From Paenibacillus dakarensis (GTDB taxonomy: Bacteria > Bacillota > Bacilli > Paenibacillales > Paenibacillaceae), in assembly GCF_001373415.1 (NCBI RefSeq), contig NZ_CDSE01000011.1:1-34305 (forward strand): a stretch of DNA of 34,305 nucleotides, written 5' to 3'. This document shows positions 8,142 through 16,414 of this stretch, piece after piece. A program made the position numbers and the translations under genes. The stretch's first letter is position 1. Each line of letters opens with the position of its first letter. The notes beneath the pieces were generated by a model that worked only from the letters and a program-made list of their open reading frames with translations, did no database searches and was not told the origin of the DNA.

Positions 8142-8333
8142 CTGTCTTGTGTTCCATTACTACTTTCATGAGCATTAGTGGGCAAGCGAAATCCATTGGC
8201 ATGCAGAGTTAATTATTGAATGCACAAAGAAATCCCTCTTTTAGCGTAATGGTCGGTCACACTTCCATTTTACCAAGGCGATGGGAGGAATGATTCGTAC
8301 CCGTAGCGTCCAATAACGGAAAAAAGGAGATAT

Positions 8334-8358
8334 CCCGCAAGATCTAAGATCTTTTGGG
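8334..8358 (-). terminator. candidate proximal terminator or repeat-borne hairpin
   Basis: On the minus strand, CCC-AA-AAGATC pairs with GATCTT-GC-GGG (two internal mismatches), then ATATCTCC and six T. It begins 19 bases after the LacI stop. The imperfect stem and spaced T-run make it weaker than the hairpin further on. Confidence 0.4.
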
Positions 8359-8377
8359 ACGTCCCCATTTCCTATCC

Positions 8378-9421
8378 TTACATAGTTGTATAAACACCAT
8401 AACTGCCGTTCTTGTTGCCGCATGAGTCCCGGATCACAAGCTCAGGCTCAACAACAAATGAACTCGTACTGGACTGGTTATTAATAAGATCATACAGCAT
8501 TAAAGCAGAGAGAATGCCCAGCTTCTCTTTATTTTGCCGCATTGTTGTCAGGGCAGGCTGTACATATTTGCAGGCCTCAATATCATCACATCCTATAATA
8601 GCGATATCCTCCGGAACCTTAAGGTTATGCTCCTCAATAGCCCTCATCGCTCCAATAGCGATCAGATCAGAAGCGGCGAATATCGCGCGAGGCAAGGTTT
8701 CTGCCTGCAGAATCTGCTTCATCGCAATGTAACCGCTCTGCTCGAAGAAATCGGATCCGTTCACGAACCATTCAGGGCGAATCGATAATCCTAATGCCTC
8801 CATTGCACTGCGGTAACCTGCTTCACGAATATTGGAGATATTTGATGAAGCCGAACTGCCGATATAACCTAAATCCCGATATCCCATCAGGTAGAAATGC
8901 TCCACGACCTTTGAAGTCAGGTTGTAGTTGTCGGACATAATATATCCGGAGTTTGTGCCTGTCAGCTTGATATCTACGCCGATGCAGGGGATATCACTCT
9001 GATCCAGCGCATCGATAGAGGGTTCAATTTCCTGACCGGAAACGATTATACAACCGGCGACCTGGTAGGATTGACAGCGTGACAGATAATCACCTCCGTC
9101 GCCCCCCGTCTTTTGATTTGTTAAGAACAGCAGGTCATATCCAAGAAACCCGATTTGTTTCTTAAATGAATTGAGCACCTCATTAAAGAAAGGATGCGTA
9201 AAGTCGACATTTTGCTTCCCTGCAAAGATCACAACTATTAAATTGGATTTTTTTAGGTTATCGATAGACTTGGCTGAGGATGAGGGTATGTAACCTGTCT
9301 GGCGCATGATCTCAAGGACCCGGTTCCTTGTTTCTTCCGATACGTCACTATAGTTATTGATAATTTTCGAAACGGTGGACAATGATACGCCCGCCATTTG
9401 AGCTATAGTCTTATTATTCAC
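8378..9421 (-). CDS. LacI-family transcriptional regulator of the oligosaccharide cluster
   Basis: This is a 347-residue DNA-binding repressor of the LacI/GalR family. The N-terminal helix-turn-helix and hinge read TIAQMAGVSLSTVSKIINN and SEETRNRVLEIMRQTGYIP. The remainder is a periplasmic-binding-protein-like sensor domain with typical motifs: HPFFNEVL, GCIIVSG, IAAS-type IFAASDLIAIGAMRAI and PEDIAIIGCDDIE. I chose GTG 9421 over TTG 9427 because AAAGGGG is 8 bases from the former and only 2 from the latter. It is divergent from the binding-protein/permease/phosphorylase genes, and the space between carries several CGAAA...TTTCG dyads, the usual kind of LacI-family operator. I infer that it represses that operon (and perhaps itself) until an oligosaccharide or breakdown product binds. 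The effector is unknown. Confidence 0.93.
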   Translation of the reverse strand: MNNKTIAQMAGVSLSTVSKIINNYSDVSEETRNRVLEIMRQTGYIPSSSAKSIDNLKKSNLIVVIFAGKQNVDFTHPFFNEVLNSFKKQIGFLGYDLLFLTNQKTGGDGGDYLSRCQSYQVAGCIIVSGQEIEPSIDALDQSDIPCIGVDIKLTGTNSGYIMSDNYNLTSKVVEHFYLMGYRDLGYIGSSASSNISNIREAGYRSAMEALGLSIRPEWFVNGSDFFEQSGYIAMKQILQAETLPRAIFAASDLIAIGAMRAIEEHNLKVPEDIAIIGCDDIEACKYVQPALTTMRQNKEKLGILSALMLYDLINNQSSTSSFVVEPELVIRDSCGNKNGSYGVYTTM

Positions 9422-9808
9422 AATCAAAGCCCCTTTGCGAACGGAATTTCGAAGATTTTATGATAGAACGTTAAGATAATTACAAATTAACGAAAATATT
9501 TCGTAAATTATTACGTTAAATAATTGTATGGATATCCTATATAGAAGTCAAACAGATTTTCGCGGAACAATCCAGTGAAAGTTCACAATCCGAGTAAAAT
9601 AAAGGAAATGTAAACGTGACAAATTTCACTTCGAAAGTACATATAGGGATGTAATAATAGGGTCACGAAACATTTTCGGAAACATAAGGTTCGATTTAAC
9701 GAAATATTTCGATAGGATGAAAGAAGCCAGAATTATGGCAAATCGAAAACGTTTTCGTAATGCTTCGAAATGCAACTTACATCTTAGTTCTACTGGGAGG
9801 TCAATTGA
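9422..9808. promoter_or_regulatory. divergent control region with clustered LacI-type operators
   Basis: The ~390-bp AT-rich spacer contains at least four CGAAA-class dyads: CGAAAATATTTCG (9491-9503), CGAAACATTTTCG (9666-9678), CGAAATATTTCG (9700-9711, perfect) and CGAAAACGTTTTCG (9745-9758, perfect 14-mer). The best is listed separately. A very weak promoter, TTCGAT (9690-9695), 17 bp, TAGGAT (9713-9718), would have the 9700 operator in its spacer. No strong consensus promoter is evident on either strand. Confidence 0.7.
9745..9758. promoter_or_regulatory. LacI-type operator, perfect palindrome
   Basis: CGAAAACGTTTTCG is a perfect 14-bp palindrome with a central CG, the architecture recognised by LacI-family repressors. 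It lies 50 bases before the binding-protein start. It departs from the cre consensus (needs TG where CG stands), favouring the adjacent regulator over CcpA. Confidence 0.75.
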
Positions 9809-11155
9809 ATGCTGAAAAAATGGTCTAAACTTCTGCTTGTGTCCTCGCTTGTTGTTGGTCTGACAGCATGCGGTGGAAGCAAAGATTCGGCAGATTCCGG
9901 ATCAGCTGGCTCTGGCGAGAAAAAAGTAATCAAAATGCTTCATTGGAAGCAGAGCAACGTTAATGCAGTGATTGAAGACATCAACAAGCAATTTGAAGAG
10001 AAATACCCTGAGTATAAGATCGAGTATACAACCACGGGACCTGATGATGAGTACAAACAAGCTAGCCGTACACGGATTACAGCGGGCGATGTAGATATTT
10101 TCGCTGATTTGTCGGGTATGAGACTTTCGCCGAAAGAATGGACTCCAGGTGCAAAAGTGCCGGATTGGCAGCAATGGATTGATTCAGGCCTGATCGCAGA
10201 TCTGACTGGACAAGAGTTCATTAACAACTATGAAGCATCGGATATTGAAATGGCAGGTACATATAATGACAAGGTATATGGTATCCCAACAGGTAAAGTA
10301 GTGATGTCCGGTATCTTCTATAACAAAGATATCTTTGCTGAGCATGGATTGGAAGTCCCAACAACCTGGAGCGAATTCATTCAGGTATGTGAGACTTTGA
10401 AAGAAAAAGGCGTTACTCCAATCGGTATGGCTGGTAAAGATGTATGGCCTCTGAAACTGCCGGTGTTCGGTTTGCAGGCGCATATCCTTGGCGGCGGCGA
10501 TCAAGAGAAATTTATCGAAGGTGTATGGAAGGGAACTTCCAAATTTACAGATCCGGATGCTGTTGAAGTACTGGATAAAATGAAAACAATTCAAGATAAA
10601 TACACCATGGAAGGATTCATGGGTGTCGACTACGGAACTATTCCTTCTTATTTTGCAACAGGTAAAGTAGCGATGATGCCGAACGGCTCCTGGGAAGCTC
10701 CAACGATTCAAAAAGCAAACGCTGATTTGAATTTTGGCTATTTCCCGATTCCGGCAACAGAAGATGCTGAAAAGAACAAATCCCTTGTTGGTAAATACGA
10801 TATGACTTGGTATGTAGCTGAGAAAGGCAAGAACAAAGAAGGCGCAATCAAATGGCTTGAGTTCTTCTCCCAGCCTGAAATCTACTCCCAATTCGTCAAA
10901 GCTGCAGGCTTCTTGCCTACAATGCCGGATGTGAAGACAGACAGCAAGTTCTTTGATGAAGAAGTTATGCCGTATATGGATGGCTTCCAGCTGGCATATG
11001 AAATCTTGATGATTAACCGTGAGAACGTCGGTGAGCATTTGGCTGCAGAAGGCGTGCATACAGAGTTCTTGGCTCCAGGCGGCCAATTCAAAACTGCGAA
11101 GGAACTGGCAGAGGTTCAACAAAAAGAGTGGGACGCTGCTGCACCTAAGAAATAG
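9809..11155 (+). CDS. ABC transporter sugar-binding lipoprotein (family 1)
   Basis: This extracellular lipoprotein captures an oligosaccharide for the two permeases that follow. It has a signal peptide with lipobox LTAC (lipidated Cys at residue 21), then a Gly/Ser/Asp-rich linker and a 400-residue binding domain of the MalE-like CUT1 type, with FYNKDIFAEHGLEVPTTWSEF and ATGKVAMMPNGSW as family landmarks. GGGAGG lies 8 bases before the ATG. It is the first gene of the operon downstream of the operator array. An attenuator-like terminator follows it, fitting the higher level of binding protein over permease seen in such operons. The substrate is inferred from the phosphorylases: probably beta-1,3-linked gluco-oligosaccharides, though beta-1,2 or beta-1,4 oligomers cannot be excluded. 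Confidence 0.93.
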   Translation: MLKKWSKLLLVSSLVVGLTACGGSKDSADSGSAGSGEKKVIKMLHWKQSNVNAVIEDINKQFEEKYPEYKIEYTTTGPDDEYKQASRTRITAGDVDIFADLSGMRLSPKEWTPGAKVPDWQQWIDSGLIADLTGQEFINNYEASDIEMAGTYNDKVYGIPTGKVVMSGIFYNKDIFAEHGLEVPTTWSEFIQVCETLKEKGVTPIGMAGKDVWPLKLPVFGLQAHILGGGDQEKFIEGVWKGTSKFTDPDAVEVLDKMKTIQDKYTMEGFMGVDYGTIPSYFATGKVAMMPNGSWEAPTIQKANADLNFGYFPIPATEDAEKNKSLVGKYDMTWYVAEKGKNKEGAIKWLEFFSQPEIYSQFVKAAGFLPTMPDVKTDSKFFDEEVMPYMDGFQLAYEILMINRENVGEHLAAEGVHTEFLAPGGQFKTAKELAEVQQKEWDAAAPKK

Positions 11156-11177
11156 TTGTTGGATAAAGTCTATGGTG

Positions 11178-11215
11178 GGGTCTGAACAGGTTTTCGTTCA
11201 GGCCCTGTATTTTTA
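11178..11215 (+). terminator. intra-operon attenuator/terminator
   Basis: GGGTCTGAAC (11178-11187) pairs with GTTCAGGCCC (11196-11205), ten pairs with one G-T, an 8-base loop, followed by TGTATTTTT. It stands between binding protein and permease genes and probably lets only part of the transcripts read on. Confidence 0.75.
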
Positions 11216-11279
11216 AAACCAGAGATTAGATAAGGTCTCGTTTTTACAATGGTGAAACAGGAATTGCGAGGTGTAGTTT

Positions 11280-12170
11280 ATGTATCCATTCGGAAGAGGC
11301 GTTAGGAGATTAATGCCTTACCTGCTGTTATTTATTCCGTTTCTGTTATATGTGGTGTTTTATGCAGGACCATCCTTAATGACAGTAATCTATTCCTTTA
11401 CGGATATGAAAAATATCCCGGGCTCCGAAGTGAATTTTGTTGGCTTGGAGAATTATAGAGATCTGCTGTTCTCGGGTAACTCTTCAGAGCGCTGGGCTTC
11501 TATCGGCCGTTCAATCTACTTCATGTTCATCGTAACGATTCTGCAAAATGGTATTGCGCTGCTCGTTGCTGTCGTTATTAACCAGAAGCTTAGAGGGGAT
11601 AAGATCTATCGTGCGGTCTTCTTCTTGCCTGTAGTACTGGGTGTAGCAGTAGTAGCCCTGATCTGGTCCTTGATGTTTGATCCAATCAGCGGTCCAATCC
11701 AGCAGCTGTATGGCTTGTTCGGGTATAAGGATACGTTTTTTGGAAGCTTTTCACATGCCTTTAATTACATTATCTTCGTCCAGATCTGGATGTATATGGG
11801 GTATTCCATGCTGATATTCCTGGCTGGTCTGCAATCTGTACCTAAAGATCTGTATGAAGCTGGTCATATTGACGGAACGAATCGCTGGCAGGCTTTCAAA
11901 AGCATTACGTTCCCGCTGATCGCACCATCCTTTACTGTAAATATGCTGCTGTCGATTATCGGTGCGATGCAGACTTTCGATATTATCCTGGCAACAACAG
12001 ACGGTAACTTCAATACGCGTACGATGGCTTATGACGTTTATAAAGAAACGTTCCGCGGCAGTCTCGATATGGGACTTCCAGCAGCCCTGTCTGTGCTGCA
12101 GTTCCTGGTGGTTCTGGTCTTTGTTGTCGTGGCTGTTAAACAAATGCGTCAGCGGGAGGTGGAATATTAA
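11280..12170 (+). CDS. sugar ABC transporter permease (MalF/UgpA type)
   Basis: This is an integral membrane subunit of a CUT1 sugar importer, 296 residues, with about six hydrophobic helices beginning with LMPYLLLFIPFLLYVVFYAG. The cytoplasmic EAA loop that docks the ATPase is at ~193-212 (EAGHIDGTNRWQAFKSITFP). A GAGGTG site lies upstream of the ATG. The stop codon shares a base with the next start (TAATG), so it is tightly coupled to the second permease. No ATPase gene is in the operon; CUT1 importers of Gram-positives often share one MsmK/MalK-like ATPase encoded elsewhere, which I infer here. Confidence 0.93.
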   Translation: MYPFGRGVRRLMPYLLLFIPFLLYVVFYAGPSLMTVIYSFTDMKNIPGSEVNFVGLENYRDLLFSGNSSERWASIGRSIYFMFIVTILQNGIALLVAVVINQKLRGDKIYRAVFFLPVVLGVAVVALIWSLMFDPISGPIQQLYGLFGYKDTFFGSFSHAFNYIIFVQIWMYMGYSMLIFLAGLQSVPKDLYEAGHIDGTNRWQAFKSITFPLIAPSFTVNMLLSIIGAMQTFDIILATTDGNFNTRTMAYDVYKETFRGSLDMGLPAALSVLQFLVVLVFVVVAVKQMRQREVEY

Positions 12171-13006
12171 TGAAGAGGTCAAAATCAGCAAACATCTTGT
12201 CTTACTCCCTGATCGCGATTTTGCTCATCATTTATGTAGTCCCGCTCCTTTACGTATTTAATGTATCGTTTAAAACCTTTAATGAGTATTTGCTGGACCC
12301 GCTTGGACTCGTCCAGAATATCAATTGGTCCAACTACACGGAAGCATGGACACAAGGTAATTTCTCCAATTACTTCATGAACAGCTTGCTGTTTACGGTT
12401 ACTTCGACAGTTATGACGATCCTGATCTCACTCTTCGCAGCGTTCCCTGTAGCGCGCGGTTATGTAAAGTGGGGCGGACTCATATATTTCTTCTTTATCA
12501 TGTCTCAGTTTCTGCCGAATCCGATGGTTTCGCAATTTAAGCTGATGCTGTTCTTCAAAGATCATCTTCCATTTATGGGATATGACTCGAAACTGGGTTA
12601 TATTTTGCTTAAGACATCAGGTACGGGCGTCGTGTTCATGATGTTCGTCGGTTACATCAAGTCCATCAGCCGTGATCTTGACGAAGCCGCAGGTATGGAT
12701 GGCTGCGGATATGGTCGTTATCTCCTTCAAGTAGCATTGCCGCTCATGAAACCGATCATTGCAACAGGGATTATCTTGACAGCGATCGCAACATGGAATG
12801 ACTTTGTCGGGCCGATCATGTACTTGTCCAGCCCTGAGAACTGGCCGATTACCGCCGGTTTGAAGGAATTCAAGGGACAGTACGGAAACAACTGGCCGCT
12901 GCTTGCATGCGGAATCACGATCGTTGCTGCACCGCTCATTGTTCTTTATGTATTTATTCAAAAGTACATCGTAGATGGAGCATTAGCTGGAGCCGTGAAG
13001 TCGTAG
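12170..13006 (+). CDS. sugar ABC transporter permease (MalG/UgpE type)
   Basis: This is the second membrane subunit of the same importer, 278 residues. An N-terminal helix (YSLIAILLIIYVVPLLYVF) is followed by the conserved NVSFKTFNEYL extracellular start and four to five further helices. The EAA loop is at ~171-195 (DEAAGMDGCGYGRYLLQVALP). The start overlaps the previous stop by one base. After the gene an 84-bp spacer with a small hairpin but no T-run leads to the GH161 gene, suggesting continued transcription into the phosphorylases. Confidence 0.93.
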   Translation: MKRSKSANILSYSLIAILLIIYVVPLLYVFNVSFKTFNEYLLDPLGLVQNINWSNYTEAWTQGNFSNYFMNSLLFTVTSTVMTILISLFAAFPVARGYVKWGGLIYFFFIMSQFLPNPMVSQFKLMLFFKDHLPFMGYDSKLGYILLKTSGTGVVFMMFVGYIKSISRDLDEAAGMDGCGYGRYLLQVALPLMKPIIATGIILTAIATWNDFVGPIMYLSSPENWPITAGLKEFKGQYGNNWPLLACGITIVAAPLIVLYVFIQKYIVDGALAGAVKS

Positions 13007-13041
13007 GAATACGACTTGCGGTTCTCTCTATTGTTACTGAA

Positions 13042-13073
13042 CATTCGCATGCAGAGGCATGCAAATTATGAAT
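13042..13073 (+). other. intergenic hairpin between permease and GH161 genes
   Basis: GCATGC, AGAG loop, GCATGC, flanked by CATTC and GAATG with an asymmetric AAATTAT bulge. There is no T tract, so it is more likely an mRNA processing or stability element than a terminator. Confidence 0.35.
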
Positions 13074-13090
13074 GTGAAGGGGATTTCTAG

Positions 13091-16000
13091 ATGAAACAGC
13101 GGTACTCTTTTGATGATCGAGGACGGTTTGTATTGAGGGGATATAACCGGTTAAAGCCGTTCTCCTCCTTTTTGCCGGGGTTAGCGGGCTTGAAAGGAAA
13201 ACCGTTATGGAGCTTTTATGTCAACCGCGGTCAAGGGATTGCGTGCTTCGGAGTGCAGGACAAGGATGGGGCTATCCTGGAGTTTGAGCCTGCGAACAAG
13301 TCGTATCAAGCCGTGCCATTACATGGTTTTCGTACGTTTATCAAGCTGGATGGGCAGGTACATGAACCTTTTTCCTATCAGAATGGGACAGGCCCGGTTC
13401 AAGAGAAGATGACAATCGAGGCCAACGTGCTGCAGATTTGTTCAGTTGATGAAGCAAGAGGGATTGCGGTGAATGTGAAATATTTTGTCCTGCCGAATGA
13501 ATCCTTCGCTGCATTGGTTCGCCAAGTCACGCTGCACAACCTGCACCAGGAAGAGAAGAAGATGGAGATCATTGATGGCCTGCCGGGAATTTTACCTTAC
13601 GGATTATCGAATGCGGCATATAAAGAGCTCGGTCATACACTAAAGAGCTGGATGGATGTATATAATCTGGAGCGGAACATTCCGTACTATAAACTGCGTG
13701 CCAGCACAGCGGATTCCGCTGAAGTTACAGGCATTGAGGGCGGCCATTTTATGCTGTCCTTTGGCGATGATGGTGCGAAAGAGAAGCTCTTGTCCCCGAT
13801 TGTGGATGCAGACCTTGTCTTCGGAAGCAACAGCTCGCTGATCACAGCGGATGGCTTCATGGAAGCTTCTCTGCAGGAGCTTCTGAACCGGCAGCAAATC
13901 ACAACCAATAAGGTACCAAGCGGCTTCGCAGCGGCTGAAGTAACGCTTCCGGCAGAAGGCCGATATGACATGTATACCCTCATCGGGCATGTCCATGATA
14001 TAGACCATATTCATGCTAAACAAGATGAGCTGATCAGCCGCGATTATATGGCGAAGAAGCTGATTGAAGCACGCGAGCTGACAGAACAACTGACGAATGG
14101 CATCGCGACCAAGACCGGAGACGGCCGCTTTGATGCATATTGCCGTCAATGTTATATGGATAATGCGCTCCGCGGCGGACATCCCGTGATGCTGGACAGC
14201 GGCAATCCGGAAGAACCGTTCGTCTATCATGTGTATTCCAGAAAGCATGGGGATCTGGAGCGGGATTATAATTTCTTCTCCCTTGCACCAAGCTACTATT
14301 CCCAAGGGAACGGCAACTTCCGTGATGCGAATCAGAATCGGCGCAGCGATACGCTAATGAATCCGGATGTGAAGGACTTCAATGTGAAGATGTTCATGAA
14401 TTTCATTCAGGCCGATGGCTATAACCCGCTTGTCATTCAGGGATGCAGCTTCCGTCTGAATGGCAACGCTGGACAGAGCTGGATGGCACGGGTAAACGAA
14501 CCAGACCGGGAGAAAGTATCGGGCTTCCTAAGTCGTTCGTATACGCCGGGCGGTCTGCTCGGATTTATAGAGAATGAGCATATTGGACTCAATGTAGATG
14601 CAGAGTCCTTCATGCTTGAAGTGCTGGCAGAATCCGATCAGTATGCGGAAGCTGTTTTCGGTGAAGGGTACTGGATTGATCACTGGACCTACAATATGGA
14701 TCTGATCGAAAGCTATCTGGCAGTTTATCCGGACCGGAAAGAGCAGCTGCTGTTTGATGATACCTCTTATATGTATTACGACAGTCCTGCTGACGTGCTG
14801 CCGCGTGACCAGAAGACGGTACTTACGGATGGCAAGGTTCGTAGATATGGAGCTGTGCGTGAGAGTGAAGAGAAGGAAGAGCTGCTGAATTCACGCCAAA
14901 GCTTGAAGACATGGGTTCGCACACAGCAAGGACAGGGTGACATTTATACAACCTGCCTATATGAGAAGTTGGTATCCTTGGCATTACTGAAATTCGCAAC
15001 ACTCGATCCGGAAGGGATTGGGGTGGAGATGGAAGCGAACAAACCGGGCTGGAATGATTCCCTGAACGGATTACCGGGCTTATTCGCTTCAGGCTTCGGC
15101 GAATTATGTGAACTGCAGCGCGTGCTTTCCTTTATCGTACAGGTGGAGAGCGGCGAGAAGGCGGAAGTCTCTGTTCCTGTGGAGCTGGCGAAGTTACTGG
15201 AAGACGTGGAAAATCTGCTGGATCAATATCTCGCTTCCGCTCAAAGTACAACGGATGCATTCAAGTACTGGGATCAGGTATCAAGTGCGCGTGAGGCGTA
15301 CCGCGAGAAAATCCGTTTTGGCTTCGATGGGGAGACAAGCAGGCTGGCCGTTTCCGATATAGAGCGGGCAATGCACAAATTCCTGCTGCATGTTGAGCGG
15401 GGCATCGCTAAAGGTCTGGAAATTGGCGGCGGTGTATATCCAACTTATTTTGCTTATGAGGCCGTTGATTATAAGCCTGTAACGGATTCGAATAACAGAC
15501 CGCAGCTGGATGCGAAAGGCAACCCTTTCGTAAGGGTGAGTTCATTCCGCAGGATTGATCTGCCTTACTTCCTGGAAGGGCCTGTGCGTGCGATGAAGAC
15601 GGTCACGGATGTGAATCGTAAACGCGAGCTCTACAAACGCATTCAAGAGAGTGAATTGTATGACCGCAAGCTTCAGATGTATAAAGTAAATGCTTCACTG
15701 TCTGAGGTGAGCCCGGAGATCGGACGCTCCAGAGCATTCACACCAGGCTGGCTGGAGAATGAATCGGTATTCCTGCATATGTCTTACAAGTATCTGCTCG
15801 AGCTGTTGAAGGGTGAATTGTATGATGAATTCTTCACGGAGATGAAGCATGGTCTTGTACCATTCCTGGATCCGGCTGTCTATGGGCGAAGCACCCTTGA
15901 GAACAGCTCTTTCATCGCCAGCAGCGTTAATCCGGATCCGTCTCTGCATGGAACGGGCTTCGTTGCTCGTCTAAGCGGATCCACGGCCGAGTTTATCTCC

Positions 16001-16324
16001 ATGTGGAATCTGATGATGTGGGGCAAGCAGCCATTCGTAATGGAAGAAGGAGAGCTTCGTCTCCAACTGCAGCCGAAGCTGCCGGGCTGGTTGTTCGATG
16101 ATAACCATACGATTCAGGCGGTATTCCTGGGTGAGATTGAGGTTATCTATCATAATCCTTCGCGCAAAGATACGTTTGGTGAGCAAGGTGCCAAGGTTTC
16201 GACCATGGAGCTTACATTGAAGGATGGCCGCAAGGTTCACGCCGAAGCGGGCGTGTTGAATGAAGAGCTTGCCGTACTTGTGCGTAACCGGGATGTGTGC
16301 CGAATCGAAGCGACATTGAAATAG
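13091..16324 (+). CDS. GH161-type beta-1,3-oligoglucan phosphorylase (probable)
   Basis: This 1077-residue cytoplasmic enzyme belongs to the GH94/GH149/GH161 phosphorylase clan, which cleave beta-glucans with inorganic phosphate to release glucose-1-phosphate. The catalytic block is PGWNDSLNGLPGLFASG at 652-668; the aspartate of WND (D656) aligns in motif with the general acid of GH94. A late phosphate-side block reads GRSTLENSS (932-940) and HGTGFVARLSGSTAEF (953-968). The N-terminal ~300 residues are beta-sandwich-like, with LWSFYVNRGQGIACFGVQDKDGAI. Length and the PGWND variant argue against classical cellobiose phosphorylase. GH161 enzymes of Paenibacillus act on beta-1,3-gluco-oligosaccharides and are known in tandem with GH94 genes, exactly the layout here. 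A beta-1,2-oligoglucan phosphorylase (long GH94) is the main alternative. AAGGGGAT precedes the ATG by 6 bases. Confidence 0.72.
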   Translation: MKQRYSFDDRGRFVLRGYNRLKPFSSFLPGLAGLKGKPLWSFYVNRGQGIACFGVQDKDGAILEFEPANKSYQAVPLHGFRTFIKLDGQVHEPFSYQNGTGPVQEKMTIEANVLQICSVDEARGIAVNVKYFVLPNESFAALVRQVTLHNLHQEEKKMEIIDGLPGILPYGLSNAAYKELGHTLKSWMDVYNLERNIPYYKLRASTADSAEVTGIEGGHFMLSFGDDGAKEKLLSPIVDADLVFGSNSSLITADGFMEASLQELLNRQQITTNKVPSGFAAAEVTLPAEGRYDMYTLIGHVHDIDHIHAKQDELISRDYMAKKLIEARELTEQLTNGIATKTGDGRFDAYCRQCYMDNALRGGHPVMLDSGNPEEPFVYHVYSRKHGDLERDYNFFSLAPSYYSQGNGNFRDANQNRRSDTLMNPDVKDFNVKMFMNFIQADGYNPLVIQGCSFRLNGNAGQSWMARVNEPDREKVSGFLSRSYTPGGLLGFIENEHIGLNVDAESFMLEVLAESDQYAEAVFGEGYWIDHWTYNMDLIESYLAVYPDRKEQLLFDDTSYMYYDSPADVLPRDQKTVLTDGKVRRYGAVRESEEKEELLNSRQSLKTWVRTQQGQGDIYTTCLYEKLVSLALLKFATLDPEGIGVEMEANKPGWNDSLNGLPGLFASGFGELCELQRVLSFIVQVESGEKAEVSVPVELAKLLEDVENLLDQYLASAQSTTDAFKYWDQVSSAREAYREKIRFGFDGETSRLAVSDIERAMHKFLLHVERGIAKGLEIGGGVYPTYFAYEAVDYKPVTDSNNRPQLDAKGNPFVRVSSFRRIDLPYFLEGPVRAMKTVTDVNRKRELYKRIQESELYDRKLQMYKVNASLSEVSPEIGRSRAFTPGWLENESVFLHMSYKYLLELLKGELYDEFFTEMKHGLVPFLDPAVYGRSTLENSSFIASSVNPDPSLHGTGFVARLSGSTAEFISMWNLMMWGKQPFVMEEGELRLQLQPKLPGWLFDDNHTIQAVFLGEIEVIYHNPSRKDTFGEQGAKVSTMELTLKDGRKVHAEAGVLNEELAVLVRNRDVCRIEATLK

Positions 16325-16414
16325 ATTGGAATTCGAAGTGTCAGGAAATCGAAATGATAAAGAAATAAAGGATAAACAAGAGTCAGGTTTGGCTGAGTCG
16401 AAGGGATGGGAACG

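Larger units (their letters stand above)
8047..8377. other. 331-bp gene-poor convergent spacer
   Basis: This stretch lies between two converging genes. It holds a long hairpin at 8102-8141, a second hairpin at 8334-8358, a GGGACGTCCC palindrome (8356-8365), and between about 8240 and 8375 a segment whose minus-strand frame is open (60 codons, 8241-8423) but overlaps the end of the LacI gene and has no credible ribosome site. I regard that open frame as noncoding and possibly part of a dispersed repeat. No RNA gene is recognised. Confidence 0.6.

Noticed and set aside
8241..8423. 60-codon minus-strand gene
   Set aside because: It overlaps the 3' end of the LacI gene in another frame and lacks a ribosome site; treated as noncoding or repeat sequence.
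9745..9758. cre box at the phosphorylase operon
   Set aside because: CGAAAACGTTTTCG has CG where the cre consensus requires TG, so it was assigned to the adjacent LacI-type regulator instead.
10184..11122. 312-codon open frame on the minus strand
   Set aside because: Antisense to the sugar-binding lipoprotein gene; Cys/His/Ile-rich nonsense composition and no ribosome site evident.
13640..14305. 221-codon open frame on the minus strand
   Set aside because: Antisense to the conserved GH161-type gene and without recognisable features.
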